Of a stretch of 64,000 bases of DNA, positions 16,442 to 23,939 are shown piece after piece. The notes under the pieces are model-generated. The model was given only the letters and a program-made list of their open reading frames with translations, was not told where the DNA came from and did not search any database. Origin of the DNA: Actinacidiphila fildesensis. Lineage in GTDB: Bacteria > Actinomycetota > Actinomycetes > Streptomycetales > Streptomycetaceae. A program made the position numbers and the translations under genes. Numbering within the stretch: position 1 is the stretch's first letter; each line of letters begins with the position of its first letter. Location: the NCBI RefSeq assembly GCF_042652185.1, contig NZ_JBHSIX010000022.1; one strand, 5' to 3'.

Positions 16442-16495
16442 AGCTGGAACGGCTGGGACGGCAGCCTGTGCTGGACATCGGCCGGTGCAGGAAGG

Positions 16496-17203
16496 TCAGG
16501 CGGCCGACCTGGAGCTCTGGGTACGGCGGGCCCGGACGGCGACCAGGACGGCACCCAGGCCGGTCACCGCGATGAACCCCATGGCCAGCAGGAAGGCCGG
16601 TGAGGTCGGTGACGACGCGCGGCTGCCCGCTATGACGTAGGCGGCCGTGTTGGGGATACTGCCGATCGCGGTGGCGAGCAGGAACGGGCCCAGGCGCATG
16701 TGCGAGACGGCCGCCGAGTAGTTGGCGGCGGCGAAGGGCACACCGGGGAAGAGTCGGATCGCGAGCATGCTGCGGAAGCCGTGCCGGCTCAACTGCCGGT
16801 CCACCGAGGTGATCAGGCGCCCGCGCAGCAGGGGTCTGAGCGCGTCGCGGCCGAGCACCCGGCCCAGACAGAAGGACAGCCCGGCGCCCAGTACGGTGCC
16901 GGCCAGTGAGGAGAGCAGCCCGGCCTGCGTCCCGAACAGCGCGCCGGCCGCGACGTTGAGCAGCGGGCGGGGCACGAAGGCGAACGCGCACACCCCGTAC
17001 GCGGCCGCGAAGAGCACCACCGCGCCGCCGCCCGACAGCTGGGGCCAGCCGTCCATGACCAGGTGCTGCGGCTGCCAGACCAGCACGGCCGTGGCCGCAC
17101 CCGTCAGCAGCGCGACCAGCAGGGCCAGCCGCGCCCACGGCGAGAGCAGCGCACGGGTGCACCGTACGGCGGGGCCGTCGGACGTCGGGAGGCGGTCGAG
17201 CAT
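16496..17203 (-). CDS. TVP38/TMEM64 (VTT-domain) membrane protein
   Basis: A 235-residue integral membrane protein of the SNARE-associated Golgi / VTT superfamily. The conserved core is seen in FVPRPLLNVAAGALFG and GAGLSFCLGRVLGRD, with the later helix IRLFPGVPFAAANYSAAVSH. That last segment is the family's reentrant loop with the Arg and Phe-Pro motif. VTT and DedA proteins are lipid flippases or scramblases in better-studied cases, including undecaprenyl phosphate recycling. Its position beside the broken uppP may therefore be functional history rather than chance. The ATG at 17203 gives a normal length. Confidence 0.84.
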   Translation of the reverse strand: MLDRLPTSDGPAVRCTRALLSPWARLALLVALLTGAATAVLVWQPQHLVMDGWPQLSGGGAVVLFAAAYGVCAFAFVPRPLLNVAAGALFGTQAGLLSSLAGTVLGAGLSFCLGRVLGRDALRPLLRGRLITSVDRQLSRHGFRSMLAIRLFPGVPFAAANYSAAVSHMRLGPFLLATAIGSIPNTAAYVIAGSRASSPTSPAFLLAMGFIAVTGLGAVLVAVRARRTQSSRSAA

Positions 17204-17631
17204 CCAGGGAGCCTAACCGAGACCGGTGAACGTGCGGAGCGAGCGGGGGTCCCCGCAGGGTTCCCGCACGGTCCCGCACCGTCCCCGCAGGGTTCCCGCA
17301 CCGTCCCCGCAGGCGGAAAACCGTTCGACGCCGGGCCGCCGGGTGACGGATCATCAACGCCATGAACCGGTATGCCTTCGCAGATACGTCCGCAGTCGCG
17401 GACGCGCTGGAGGCTGCCCTCGCTTCATTCCTCGACGGCGCCCGAAGCTGACCCTCCCCGGACATTCCGGCGGACCCCGCAGGGGGAGGGTCGGTCCGGC
17501 CCAGGGGGTCCCCGCGTTCCCGTGCGCGATCACCACGTCATCCGGTCACCAGGCCAGGCCGCCCGGCCGAGCCACCCGACCATGCCGTCGTGCCGCCGCG
17601 CGCAGAATTCCGAGGAAGAAGCGAACCAACC
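17204..17631. other. 428-base region without a certain gene, upstream of tuf3
   Basis: It contains three features. First is a direct repeat of CCCCGCAGGGTTCCCGCAC-type units at 17250-17314. Second is a 29-codon frame at 17362-17451 (ADTSAVADALEAALASFLDG) that looks like a scrap or chance frame. Third is a 10-bp inverted repeat, GACCCTCCCC at 17450-17459 with GGGGAGGGTC at 17483-17492. The last 100 bases would be the tuf3 leader; GAGGAAG lies about 14 bases before its ATG. Confidence 0.5.
17250..17314. repeat. Short GC-rich direct repeats
   Basis: CCCCGCAGGGTTCCCGCAC appears at 17251-17269 and again from 17283, followed by a partial third unit, with GTCCCGCACC between them. The unit is about 31-32 bases. 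The role is unknown; slippage-type repeats of this sort are common in Streptomyces spacers. Confidence 0.5.
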
Positions 17632-18804
17632 ATGTCCAAGACGGCATACGTGCGCACCAAGCCGCACCTCAACATCGGCACGATGGGCCACGTCGACCAC
17701 GGCAAGACGACGCTGACGGCCGCGATCACCAAGGTGCTCGCCGACCGGGGGACCGGCACCTTCGTACCGTTCGACCGGATCGACCGGGCGCCGGAGGAGG
17801 CCGCCCGCGGGATCACGATCACCATCTCGCACGTCGAGTACGAGACCGCCACCCGGCACTACGCGCACGTCGACATGCCCGGGCACGCCGACTACGTGAA
17901 GAACATGATCACCGGTGCGGCGCAGCTCGACGGGGCGATCCTGGTCGTCTCGGCGCTCGACGGCGTCATGCCGCAGACCGCCGAGCACGTACTGCTCGCC
18001 CGGCAGGTGGGGGTCGAGCACATCGTCGTGGCCCTCAACAAGGCCGACGCCGGTGACCCCGAGCTGACCGACCTGGTCGAGCTGGAGGTGCGCGACCTGC
18101 TCAGCGCGCACGGATATCCGGGGGAGTCGGCCGCGGTGGTGCGGGTGTCGGGGCTGCGGGCGCTGGAGGGCGACCCGCGGTGGACGGCGGCGGTCGGTGA
18201 GTTGCTGGACGCCGTCGACACCCAGGTGCCGATGCCGGTGCGCTACACCGACGCGCCGTTCCTGCTCTCGGTGGAGAACGTGCTGACCATCACCGGTCGG
18301 GGCACGGTCGTCACGGGCGCCGTCGAGCGGGGGACCGTGCGGGTCGGCGACCGCGTCGAGGTGCTCGGCGCGGACACGGCCTCGGTCGTGACCGGTCTGG
18401 AGACCTTCGGCAAGCCGATGGAGTCCGCGCAGGCGGGCGACAACGTGGCGCTGCTGCTGCGCGGGGTGCAGCGGGACGTCGTGCGGCGTGGCCACATCGT
18501 GGCGGCGCCGGGCAGCGTGACGCAGAGCACGCGCTTCACCGCGCGGGTGTACGTGGTGCCGGCCGCCGAGGGTGGGCGCCGTACCCCGGTCTCTACCGGC
18601 TACCGGCCGCAGTTCTACATCCGCACCGCGGACGTGGTCGGCGACGTGGACCTCGGTGTTGCCGGGATGGCGCTGCCGGGCGACACCGCCGAGATGACGG
18701 TGGAGCTGGGCAGGCCCGTACCGCTCGAGGTCGGGCTCGGCTTCGCGATCCGCGAGGGCGGCCGGACGGTCGGCGCGGGGACCGTTACCGCCATCGACGG
18801 CTAA
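17632..18804 (+). CDS. tuf3: Divergent elongation factor Tu (EF-Tu3 type)
   Basis: A 390-residue translation GTPase that delivers aminoacyl-tRNA to the ribosome. ATG 17632 gives the canonical EF-Tu start. G1 is GHVDHGKT at 19-26. The switch I end reads ARGITITISHVEYETATRHY. G3 is DMPGHADY, where ordinary EF-Tu has DCPG. G4 is NKAD and G5 is in SGLRALEGD. Domains 2 and 3 are complete (FLLSVENVLTITGRGTVVTG, and STGYRPQFYIRTADVVG). Many usually invariant positions differ, which fits the second, divergent EF-Tu (tuf3) of streptomycetes rather than the highly expressed tuf1 of the str operon. In S. coelicolor tuf3 is reported to be induced in the stringent response (from memory). It is monocistronic, ending at a strong hairpin. 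Confidence 0.9.
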   Translation: MSKTAYVRTKPHLNIGTMGHVDHGKTTLTAAITKVLADRGTGTFVPFDRIDRAPEEAARGITITISHVEYETATRHYAHVDMPGHADYVKNMITGAAQLDGAILVVSALDGVMPQTAEHVLLARQVGVEHIVVALNKADAGDPELTDLVELEVRDLLSAHGYPGESAAVVRVSGLRALEGDPRWTAAVGELLDAVDTQVPMPVRYTDAPFLLSVENVLTITGRGTVVTGAVERGTVRVGDRVEVLGADTASVVTGLETFGKPMESAQAGDNVALLLRGVQRDVVRRGHIVAAPGSVTQSTRFTARVYVVPAAEGGRRTPVSTGYRPQFYIRTADVVGDVDLGVAGMALPGDTAEMTVELGRPVPLEVGLGFAIREGGRTVGAGTVTAIDG

Positions 18805-18833
18805 CCGGTAACGGTCGCCGGAGCCGTCCCGAT

Positions 18834-18869
18834 CCGTGTCCCCCGCACCATCCGGTGCGGGGGACACGG
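18834..18869 (+). terminator. Very strong terminator hairpin after tuf3
   Basis: A perfect 16-bp stem, CCGTGTCCCCCGCACC with GGTGCGGGGGACACGG, closes on a 4-base ATCC loop. It lies 29 bases after the tuf3 stop. Confidence 0.85.
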
Positions 18870-18968
18870 CCCGTCGTCTGTTCGTCGCGTGACGCACACG
18901 GCACACTGCTCCTCACACCTGTTCCCGGGAGCGCATCGGCCGCGGCCCGTGGCGAGAGGATCCTGGGC

Positions 18969-19811
18969 ATGAAGGGCACAGCGCTCGTACTGGGCAGCGG
19001 CGGACTGACCGGCGTCGGGTGGGAGATCGGCATGATCGCCGGTCTCGCGGCGGCCGGGGTGGATCTCGGCACGGCCGATCTGGTGGTCGGCACCTCCGCC
19101 GGATCCATCGTCGGGGCGCAGCTCACCTCCGGCCGGCTCGGGGTCGAGGAGCTGTACGAGCGCCAACTCGTCGATCCGCGGGGGGAGACCGTCGCCCGGA
19201 TAAGCCGCCGGCTCATCTCCCGGTACGTCTGGGCCGCGGCGCGCTCGCACGACGTCCAGGGCTACCTCCTGCGCATGGGCCACATCGCGCGTACCGCCCG
19301 CACCGCCCCCGAGTCGGAGCGGCGGGCCGCCATCGCCGGGCGGCTGGTCTCGCACGACTGGCCGGAACAGCGGCTGCTGGTCACCGCGGTCGACGCGGAG
19401 AACGGCGAGTTCACCGTCTTCGACAGTGCCGCGGGCATCGGGGTCGTCGACGCGGTGAGCGCGAGCTGCGCCGTGCCCGGCGTCTGGCCGCCGATCACCG
19501 CGGGAGGGCGGCGCTGGATCGACGGCGGCGTGCGGTCCAGCGCCAACGCCGATCTCGCGGCGGGCTACGAGCGGGTGGTGGTCCTCGCGCCGGTGGCCCG
19601 TGGCGGCGGCCCCGTCCCGGCGCCCCGGACGCAGACCGCCGAGCTGACGGCGGCCGGCGCCCAGGTGGTGCTGATCACCCCGGACCAGGCGTCGCGGACC
19701 GCGTTCGGACGCAACGTGCTCGATCCGGCGCGGCGGGCCGGCGCCGCGCGGGCCGGCCGCGCCCAGAGCGCCGCGCACGCCGAGCAGGTCCGCGCCGTGT
19801 GGTGCGGCTGA
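18969..19811 (+). CDS. Patatin-like phospholipase
   Basis: A 280-residue serine lipase of the patatin family. The oxyanion motif is LGSGGLTGVGWE at residues 7-18. The nucleophile elbow is VGTSAGSIVG with Ser near 42. The catalytic Asp lies in WIDGGVRSSANADLA, the D-G-G of the family. GAGAGGA precedes ATG 18969, so the upstream in-frame codon at 18855 is not used. No signal peptide or transmembrane segment is present, so it should act on cytoplasmic or inner-leaflet lipids by Ser-Asp dyad hydrolysis. The gene ends 26 bases before the spermidine-synthase-like gene and is likely co-transcribed with it. Confidence 0.88.
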   Translation: MKGTALVLGSGGLTGVGWEIGMIAGLAAAGVDLGTADLVVGTSAGSIVGAQLTSGRLGVEELYERQLVDPRGETVARISRRLISRYVWAAARSHDVQGYLLRMGHIARTARTAPESERRAAIAGRLVSHDWPEQRLLVTAVDAENGEFTVFDSAAGIGVVDAVSASCAVPGVWPPITAGGRRWIDGGVRSSANADLAAGYERVVVLAPVARGGGPVPAPRTQTAELTAAGAQVVLITPDQASRTAFGRNVLDPARRAGAARAGRAQSAAHAEQVRAVWCG

Positions 19812-19837
19812 CCTGTCCGGCTTGGGACAATGACGCG

Positions 19838-20686
19838 GTGGATCCAGAACCGATACCGGTGACCCGTGCCGTGGACTTCGGCACCGCCAAGCTGCTGCCC
19901 GATGTGGACCGGGCGCGGGCCTGGCTGCTCACCGTGGACGGCGCGCCCCAGTCGTACGTGGACCTCGACGACCCGGTGTACCTGGAGTTCGAGTACGTGC
20001 GTCGGCTCGCCCACGCCGTGGACGCGGTCTTCGACGAGGGCCGGCCGCTGGACGTGGTGCATCTCGGCGGGGGTGCGCTGACCCTGCCGCGCCGGCTGTC
20101 CGTGACCCGTCCCGGATCGCGGCAGGACGTGGTGGAGGCCGACCGGGGACTCGTGGCGCTGGTGTCGGAACATCTGCCGCTGGACGATCCGGCGGTCGTC
20201 GTGCACACCGACGACGCGCGCGGCTGGCTCGAGCGGGCGGCGCCGGACAGCGCCGATGTCCTGGTGGCGGACGTGTTCGGCGGCTCGCGGGTGCCGGCGC
20301 ATCTGACGTCGGTGGAGTTCCTGCGGTCGGCCGCGTCCGTGGTGCGTGCGGAGGGCGGCCTGTATCTGGCCAACCTCGCCGACGCCGCGCCGTTCGCGTT
20401 CCTCGGTTCGCAGATCGCCACCGTGCGCGAGGTCTTCGAGCACTTCTGCGTGATCGCGGAGCCGGGGATGCTGCGCGGCCGGCGCTTCGGCAACGCGGTG
20501 CTGCTCGGTTCGCACGGCCCGCTCTCGCTGGACCGGCTCGCCCGGCTGGCGGCGGCCGACGCGTTTCCCGCCCGGGTGGTCGACGGGAAGGCCCTGGCCC
20601 GGCTCGCGGCCGGGGCGTCCCCGGTCTACGACGCCACGGCGGTGCCGTCGCCAGAGCCGCCGGACGGCGCCTTCACCGTCGGCTGA
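19838..20686 (+). CDS. Spermidine synthase-like protein
   Basis: A 282-residue protein with the Rossmann fold of aminopropyltransferases. VVHLGGGALTLPRRL is the nucleotide-binding loop, VVEADRGLVALVSEHL holds the acidic residue that contacts the adenosyl group, and DVLVADVFGGSRVPAHL is the gate or active-site region. In true spermidine synthases the latter has a D-S-x-D-P pattern; here it is DVFGG, so polyamine synthesis is doubtful and a methyltransferase-like role is possible. The GTG start at 19838 has no Shine-Dalgarno; GACAAT lies 7 bases upstream. Its last 61 bases overlap the convergent MFS gene. Confidence 0.8.
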   Translation: MDPEPIPVTRAVDFGTAKLLPDVDRARAWLLTVDGAPQSYVDLDDPVYLEFEYVRRLAHAVDAVFDEGRPLDVVHLGGGALTLPRRLSVTRPGSRQDVVEADRGLVALVSEHLPLDDPAVVVHTDDARGWLERAAPDSADVLVADVFGGSRVPAHLTSVEFLRSAASVVRAEGGLYLANLADAAPFAFLGSQIATVREVFEHFCVIAEPGMLRGRRFGNAVLLGSHGPLSLDRLARLAAADAFPARVVDGKALARLAAGASPVYDATAVPSPEPPDGAFTVG

Positions 20687-21975
20687 GCCGGTTCGGCGGG
20701 CTGTTCCGGCGCAGTCCCGGTGACGGCTGCGGGCTCGCGGCGGGTCAGCCGGCGGACCTCGGGCAGGAGGAGCACCGCGGCGGTGAGCAGCACGATGAGA
20801 CCGGAACACCCCCACAGGGCGGCGGAGCGGCCGACCGCGTTCATGACGGGTCCGGCGAGCGCCGTGGCGACCGGGATCATCGCGACCGAGCCGAACCAGT
20901 CGTACGAGGAGACCCGCGACAGTTTGTCGCCGGGGATCTCCTGGTGCAGGGCGAGCATCCAGCCGACGGCGAAGACCTCGATCGCGACGCCGGTCACGAA
21001 CATCAGCGCCGCCAGCCCGGCGGCGGGCACCACCAGGGCCAGGGCGGCGGGCGGCAGTGCCATCGGGAAGACGGCGAGCGTGCCGGCCAGCAGCATGCGG
21101 CGCGGCTTCCAGCGCATCATCAGCACACCGCCGCTCACCGTGCCCGCGCCGAACGCCGCCAGTGCCAGGCCCCAGGGGCCTGCGCCGCCCAGCCGTTCGT
21201 TCGAGACGAGCGGCCCGTAGACCGCCTCGGAGGCGGTGAAGACGGCGTTGACGACGGAGAACTGCAGGACGATGCCCCACAGCCAGCGCCGTGAGGCGAA
21301 CTCCCGCCAGCCGTCGCGCAGATCGCGCAGCATGCCCCCGCCGGCCTCGGCGCGCAGGTTCGCGGTGCCGGTGAGGAACGAGCGCAGCGCCGCCGCGACC
21401 GCGAAGGCCGCCGCGTCGACGGCGAGGACCCAGCCGGGGCCGATGGCGGCGACCAGGGCGCCGCCGAGCGCCGCGCCGCCGATGTTCGCGCCGTTCATGC
21501 CCACCCGGAAGACCGAGAACGCCTTGTTGGCGTGGGCCGGGTCGACGGTCGCCAGCAGCATGCCCTCGGAGGCGGGGGCGAAGAACGCGTGCGCGGTGCC
21601 GCCGACCGCGGTGAGCGCGGCCATCTGCCACAGCTGCGCGTGCCCCGAGATGATCAGGGTGGCGAAGACCGCCTGGGAGGCGGAGTTGAGCACGTTGGCC
21701 GCGACCATCACCTGGTTGCGGGGCAGCCGGTCGGCCAGCGCTCCGCCGATGAGCAGGAAGACCACCAGCGGGAGGGTGCGTGCGGCGGCCACGAGGCCGA
21801 CGTCGGTGGCGCTGCCGCCGGACTCGATGACCGCGAAGGCGGCCGCTATCAGGGCCCCGGAGTTGCCGAGGCTGGTGATGATCGACGCCGCGGTGAGCAG
21901 CCGGAAGTCGCGCCCGGCCCAGGAGGGCAGTCGGGGCGGGCGGCCGGGGGACCGGAGCGCGGCGTCGGGAGTCAC
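20626..21975 (-). CDS. MFS transporter
   Basis: A 449-residue MFS protein of the same MFS_3 branch as two others in the window. Diagnostic parts are FRLLTAASIITSLGNSGALI (helix 1), GGALADRLPRNQVMVAAN (loop 2-3 signature) and FRVGMNGANIGGAALGGALV (helix 5). Twelve hydrophobic segments can be counted. GTG 21975 is preferred because GATAGT lies 6 bases upstream in leaderless style; the frame extends to a GTG at 22011 without a ribosome site. Its substrate is unknown. The 3' end overlaps the coding end of the spermidine-synthase-like gene by 61 bases, tail to tail. Confidence 0.87.
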   Translation of the reverse strand: MTPDAALRSPGRPPRLPSWAGRDFRLLTAASIITSLGNSGALIAAAFAVIESGGSATDVGLVAAARTLPLVVFLLIGGALADRLPRNQVMVAANVLNSASQAVFATLIISGHAQLWQMAALTAVGGTAHAFFAPASEGMLLATVDPAHANKAFSVFRVGMNGANIGGAALGGALVAAIGPGWVLAVDAAAFAVAAALRSFLTGTANLRAEAGGGMLRDLRDGWREFASRRWLWGIVLQFSVVNAVFTASEAVYGPLVSNERLGGAGPWGLALAAFGAGTVSGGVLMMRWKPRRMLLAGTLAVFPMALPPAALALVVPAAGLAALMFVTGVAIEVFAVGWMLALHQEIPGDKLSRVSSYDWFGSVAMIPVATALAGPVMNAVGRSAALWGCSGLIVLLTAAVLLLPEVRRLTRREPAAVTGTAPEQPAEPAQPTVKAPSGGSGDGTAVAS

Positions 21976-22054
21976 CCGGCGACTATCGCGGCCCGTCCGC
22001 CGCGGTGCCACCGGATTTCGGCGGTGGGCCCGCCCGGCCCACCGCCGTCGGCGG

Positions 22055-23137
22055 TCACTTCTTCTTCAGCTCGCGGATGCTGCCCATGATGGTGGTGATG
22101 GTCGCGTCCGGCAGGCCGTCGGTGACGCCCGCGCCCCGGTCGGCGTACAGCACCCACACGGTCAGGGCCTTGGTGGAGTCCACCCAGGCGACCGTGTAGA
22201 CGACACCGTCGGACGTGCACTTGTTCTTCTTGGGCACGTTCTTCGCGGTGGCGGAGGAGGAGAAGCCCGTGATGCCGTGCGAGTTGCTGAACGGCTTGGC
22301 GGCCGTCTTGGCGACGGTGACCTTGCCATCCTCCTGGTATCCCCAGTACGCCCACGACTCGGCCTGGACCTCGGCGGCCTCCTGGACGCTCTTGGCGCCG
22401 TTGGCGCCCTTGGTCCCGACCGCGGCGCGCTCGTCCTTGTCGCACCAATTCTCTTTGTAGAAGGCGGGCGCGCCCATGGTGACGGCGGGCTTGCCCTTGT
22501 CCTCGAAGCCGATGAGGGTGCCCTCGCTGGCCAGCGTCCAGTTCGCCGGCACGTCGAAGGCGACGTTGCGTTCGGTGCGCCGGACGACCTGCCAGCCCGG
22601 GACCACGGGCTTGATCTCGACGGCGTTCGGATCGCCGCGCGAGTCGTCGCCGGTCCCGCCGGTGCCCGCCGCCGTGGTGTTCGAGGGGGTCGGGGTCGGC
22701 GTGGCGCTCTGCGAGACGCTCGGGCTCTTGCCCGGGTCGGCGGCGGTGTCCTTCTTGTCGTCCCCCGACAGGTAGACGCCGCCGATGACCACGGCCGCGA
22801 TCACCGCCACGGCGGCGATGATCGACACGGCGATCGTCATGTTCTTGCGGTTGCCGGGCTGTGGGCCGCCGGGGCCGGGGCTGCCGGGCATGGTGGGCGG
22901 TCCCCACTGCGGCGGCGGGCCGGGCGGCTGTCCGGGCTGCTGGTACTGCCCCTGCGGCGGCTGTTGCTGCGGCGGCTGCTGCGGGTAGCCGTAGCCGGGT
23001 GTCTGGTACGGGGACGGCGTCTGGTAGGGCGACGGCGCCTGGTACGGCGGTTGCTGATTCGGGTCCTGCGGGTACTGCCCCTGTGGGTTCTGCTGTGGGT
23101 ACTGCTGTCCCCCGGGCTGCTGCTCTCCTGGCCACAT
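22055..23137 (-). CDS. Single-pass membrane protein with Pro/Gln-rich cytoplasmic tail
   Basis: A 360-residue protein. Residues 1-98 are an extremely Pro-, Gln-, Gly- and Tyr-rich low-complexity segment (repeats such as PYQTPSPYQTPGYGYP). One membrane helix follows at about 100-124 (TIAVSIIAAVAVIAAVVIGG), then a Ser/Thr-rich linker and an extracellular domain of about 190 residues with paired Cys (NWCDKDE; NKCTSDG). I recognise no catalytic motif. The topology resembles Streptomyces proteins with disordered cytoplasmic tails near signalling or division complexes. ATG 23137 has TAGTGT 8 bases upstream; a GTG four codons earlier is the alternative. Confidence 0.74.
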   Translation of the reverse strand: MWPGEQQPGGQQYPQQNPQGQYPQDPNQQPPYQAPSPYQTPSPYQTPGYGYPQQPPQQQPPQGQYQQPGQPPGPPPQWGPPTMPGSPGPGGPQPGNRKNMTIAVSIIAAVAVIAAVVIGGVYLSGDDKKDTAADPGKSPSVSQSATPTPTPSNTTAAGTGGTGDDSRGDPNAVEIKPVVPGWQVVRRTERNVAFDVPANWTLASEGTLIGFEDKGKPAVTMGAPAFYKENWCDKDERAAVGTKGANGAKSVQEAAEVQAESWAYWGYQEDGKVTVAKTAAKPFSNSHGITGFSSSATAKNVPKKNKCTSDGVVYTVAWVDSTKALTVWVLYADRGAGVTDGLPDATITTIMGSIRELKKK

Positions 23138-23186
23138 GGCCAGAAACACTAGGGGGTGAGGGCTTCCGGTTCCACGCCGCCCCTCG

Positions 23187-23200
23187 TTACTGGTCAGTAA
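23187..23200. promoter_or_regulatory. Palindromic operator upstream of the thioesterase
   Basis: TTACTGGTCAGTAA has 6-bp arms around two central bases. It is unusually AT-rich for the region and sits 62 bases before the thioesterase start, inside the divergent promoter region. Its form resembles sites for TetR-type lipid-metabolism regulators. A weaker related sequence, GCTACTCGCTGGTAAC, follows at about 23239-23254. Confidence 0.5.
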
Positions 23201-23262
23201 TTTCTGCTGACAGGCCCACGGATGCCCTGGGCAGGGTTGCTACTCGCTGGTAACATCCAGGC

Positions 23263-23715
23263 ATGTCCGAGACCCTGCCTTCGACCGGCGAACTGCTTGC
23301 GGCCACTGTGCCCATGGTCCGCACCCTGAACCTGCAGTTCGGGGAGACCAGCGCGGAGCGTGCCGTCGTCACGCTGCCCGACCAGCCCGACTTCCACAAC
23401 CACGTCGGCGGCCCGCACGCCGGCGCCATGTTCACCCTGGCCGAGTCCGCCAGTGGCGCGATCGTCCTGAGCGCCTTCGGCGACCAGCTCTCCCGCGCCG
23501 TGCCGCTCGCGGTCCGCGCGGAGATCGCGTACGCGAAGCTCGCGATGGGCCCGGTCACGGCCACCGCCGAGCTCGGCCGCCCCGTCGCGGACGTCGTCGC
23601 CGAACTCGACGCGGGCGAGCGCCCGGAGTTCCCCGTCCGCGTCACGATCCGCCGTGAGGACGGCGCGGTCACCGGCGAGATGAGCATCATCTGGACGCTG
23701 CGCCTCAACCGCTGA
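23263..23715 (+). CDS. Hot-dog-fold thioesterase, DUF4442/PaaI-like
   Basis: A 150-residue protein of the hot-dog superfamily. The helix-initiating block DFHNHVGGPHAGAMFTLAES (residues 43-62) carries the HxxxGGxHxG pattern typical of PaaI/YiiD-like acyl-CoA thioesterases. The strands EIAYAKLAMGPVTATAEL and FPVRVTIRREDGAVTGEMSI follow. It probably hydrolyses an acyl-CoA or acyl-carrier thioester in the cytoplasm. The substrate is unknown. The upstream AT-rich palindrome suggests control by a lipid-responsive repressor. Confidence 0.85.
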   Translation: MSETLPSTGELLAATVPMVRTLNLQFGETSAERAVVTLPDQPDFHNHVGGPHAGAMFTLAESASGAIVLSAFGDQLSRAVPLAVRAEIAYAKLAMGPVTATAELGRPVADVVAELDAGERPEFPVRVTIRREDGAVTGEMSIIWTLRLNR

Positions 23716-23846
23716 TCCACCCGGGCGGCCATGTCCGCCGCACGTTTCCCAGGGCGCGGCCGGTCCATCCGGTCGCGCCCTGAGTGCGTCATCCGGGCCG
23801 CCGGCGGACCTCGGGTGGGTCTTGTCACCTCCCTCCACTCTCGCTT

Positions 23847-23864
23847 ATCGAACAAAGATTCGAT
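23847..23864. promoter_or_regulatory. Probable LexA (SOS) box
   Basis: ATCGAA-CAAAGA-TTCGAT is a perfect 6-bp-arm palindrome 75 bases before dnaE2. It differs at one position from the actinobacterial LexA consensus TCGAACnnnnGTTCGA. The genes it precedes (dnaE2 and an ImuB-like protein) are classic SOS mutagenesis genes. Confidence 0.72.
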
Positions 23865-23939
23865 CTGTGGTTTATGGTGAAGAGGCAGGTCCGAGGGTCG
23901 GACCGGGGGCAGGGGGCACATGAGCGGCAGGAGGCGTGT

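Noticed and set aside
17362..17451. 29-codon frame upstream of tuf3
   Set aside because: Reasonable codon use, but no ribosome site, no homologue in the window and too short to support; recorded only as part of the spacer.
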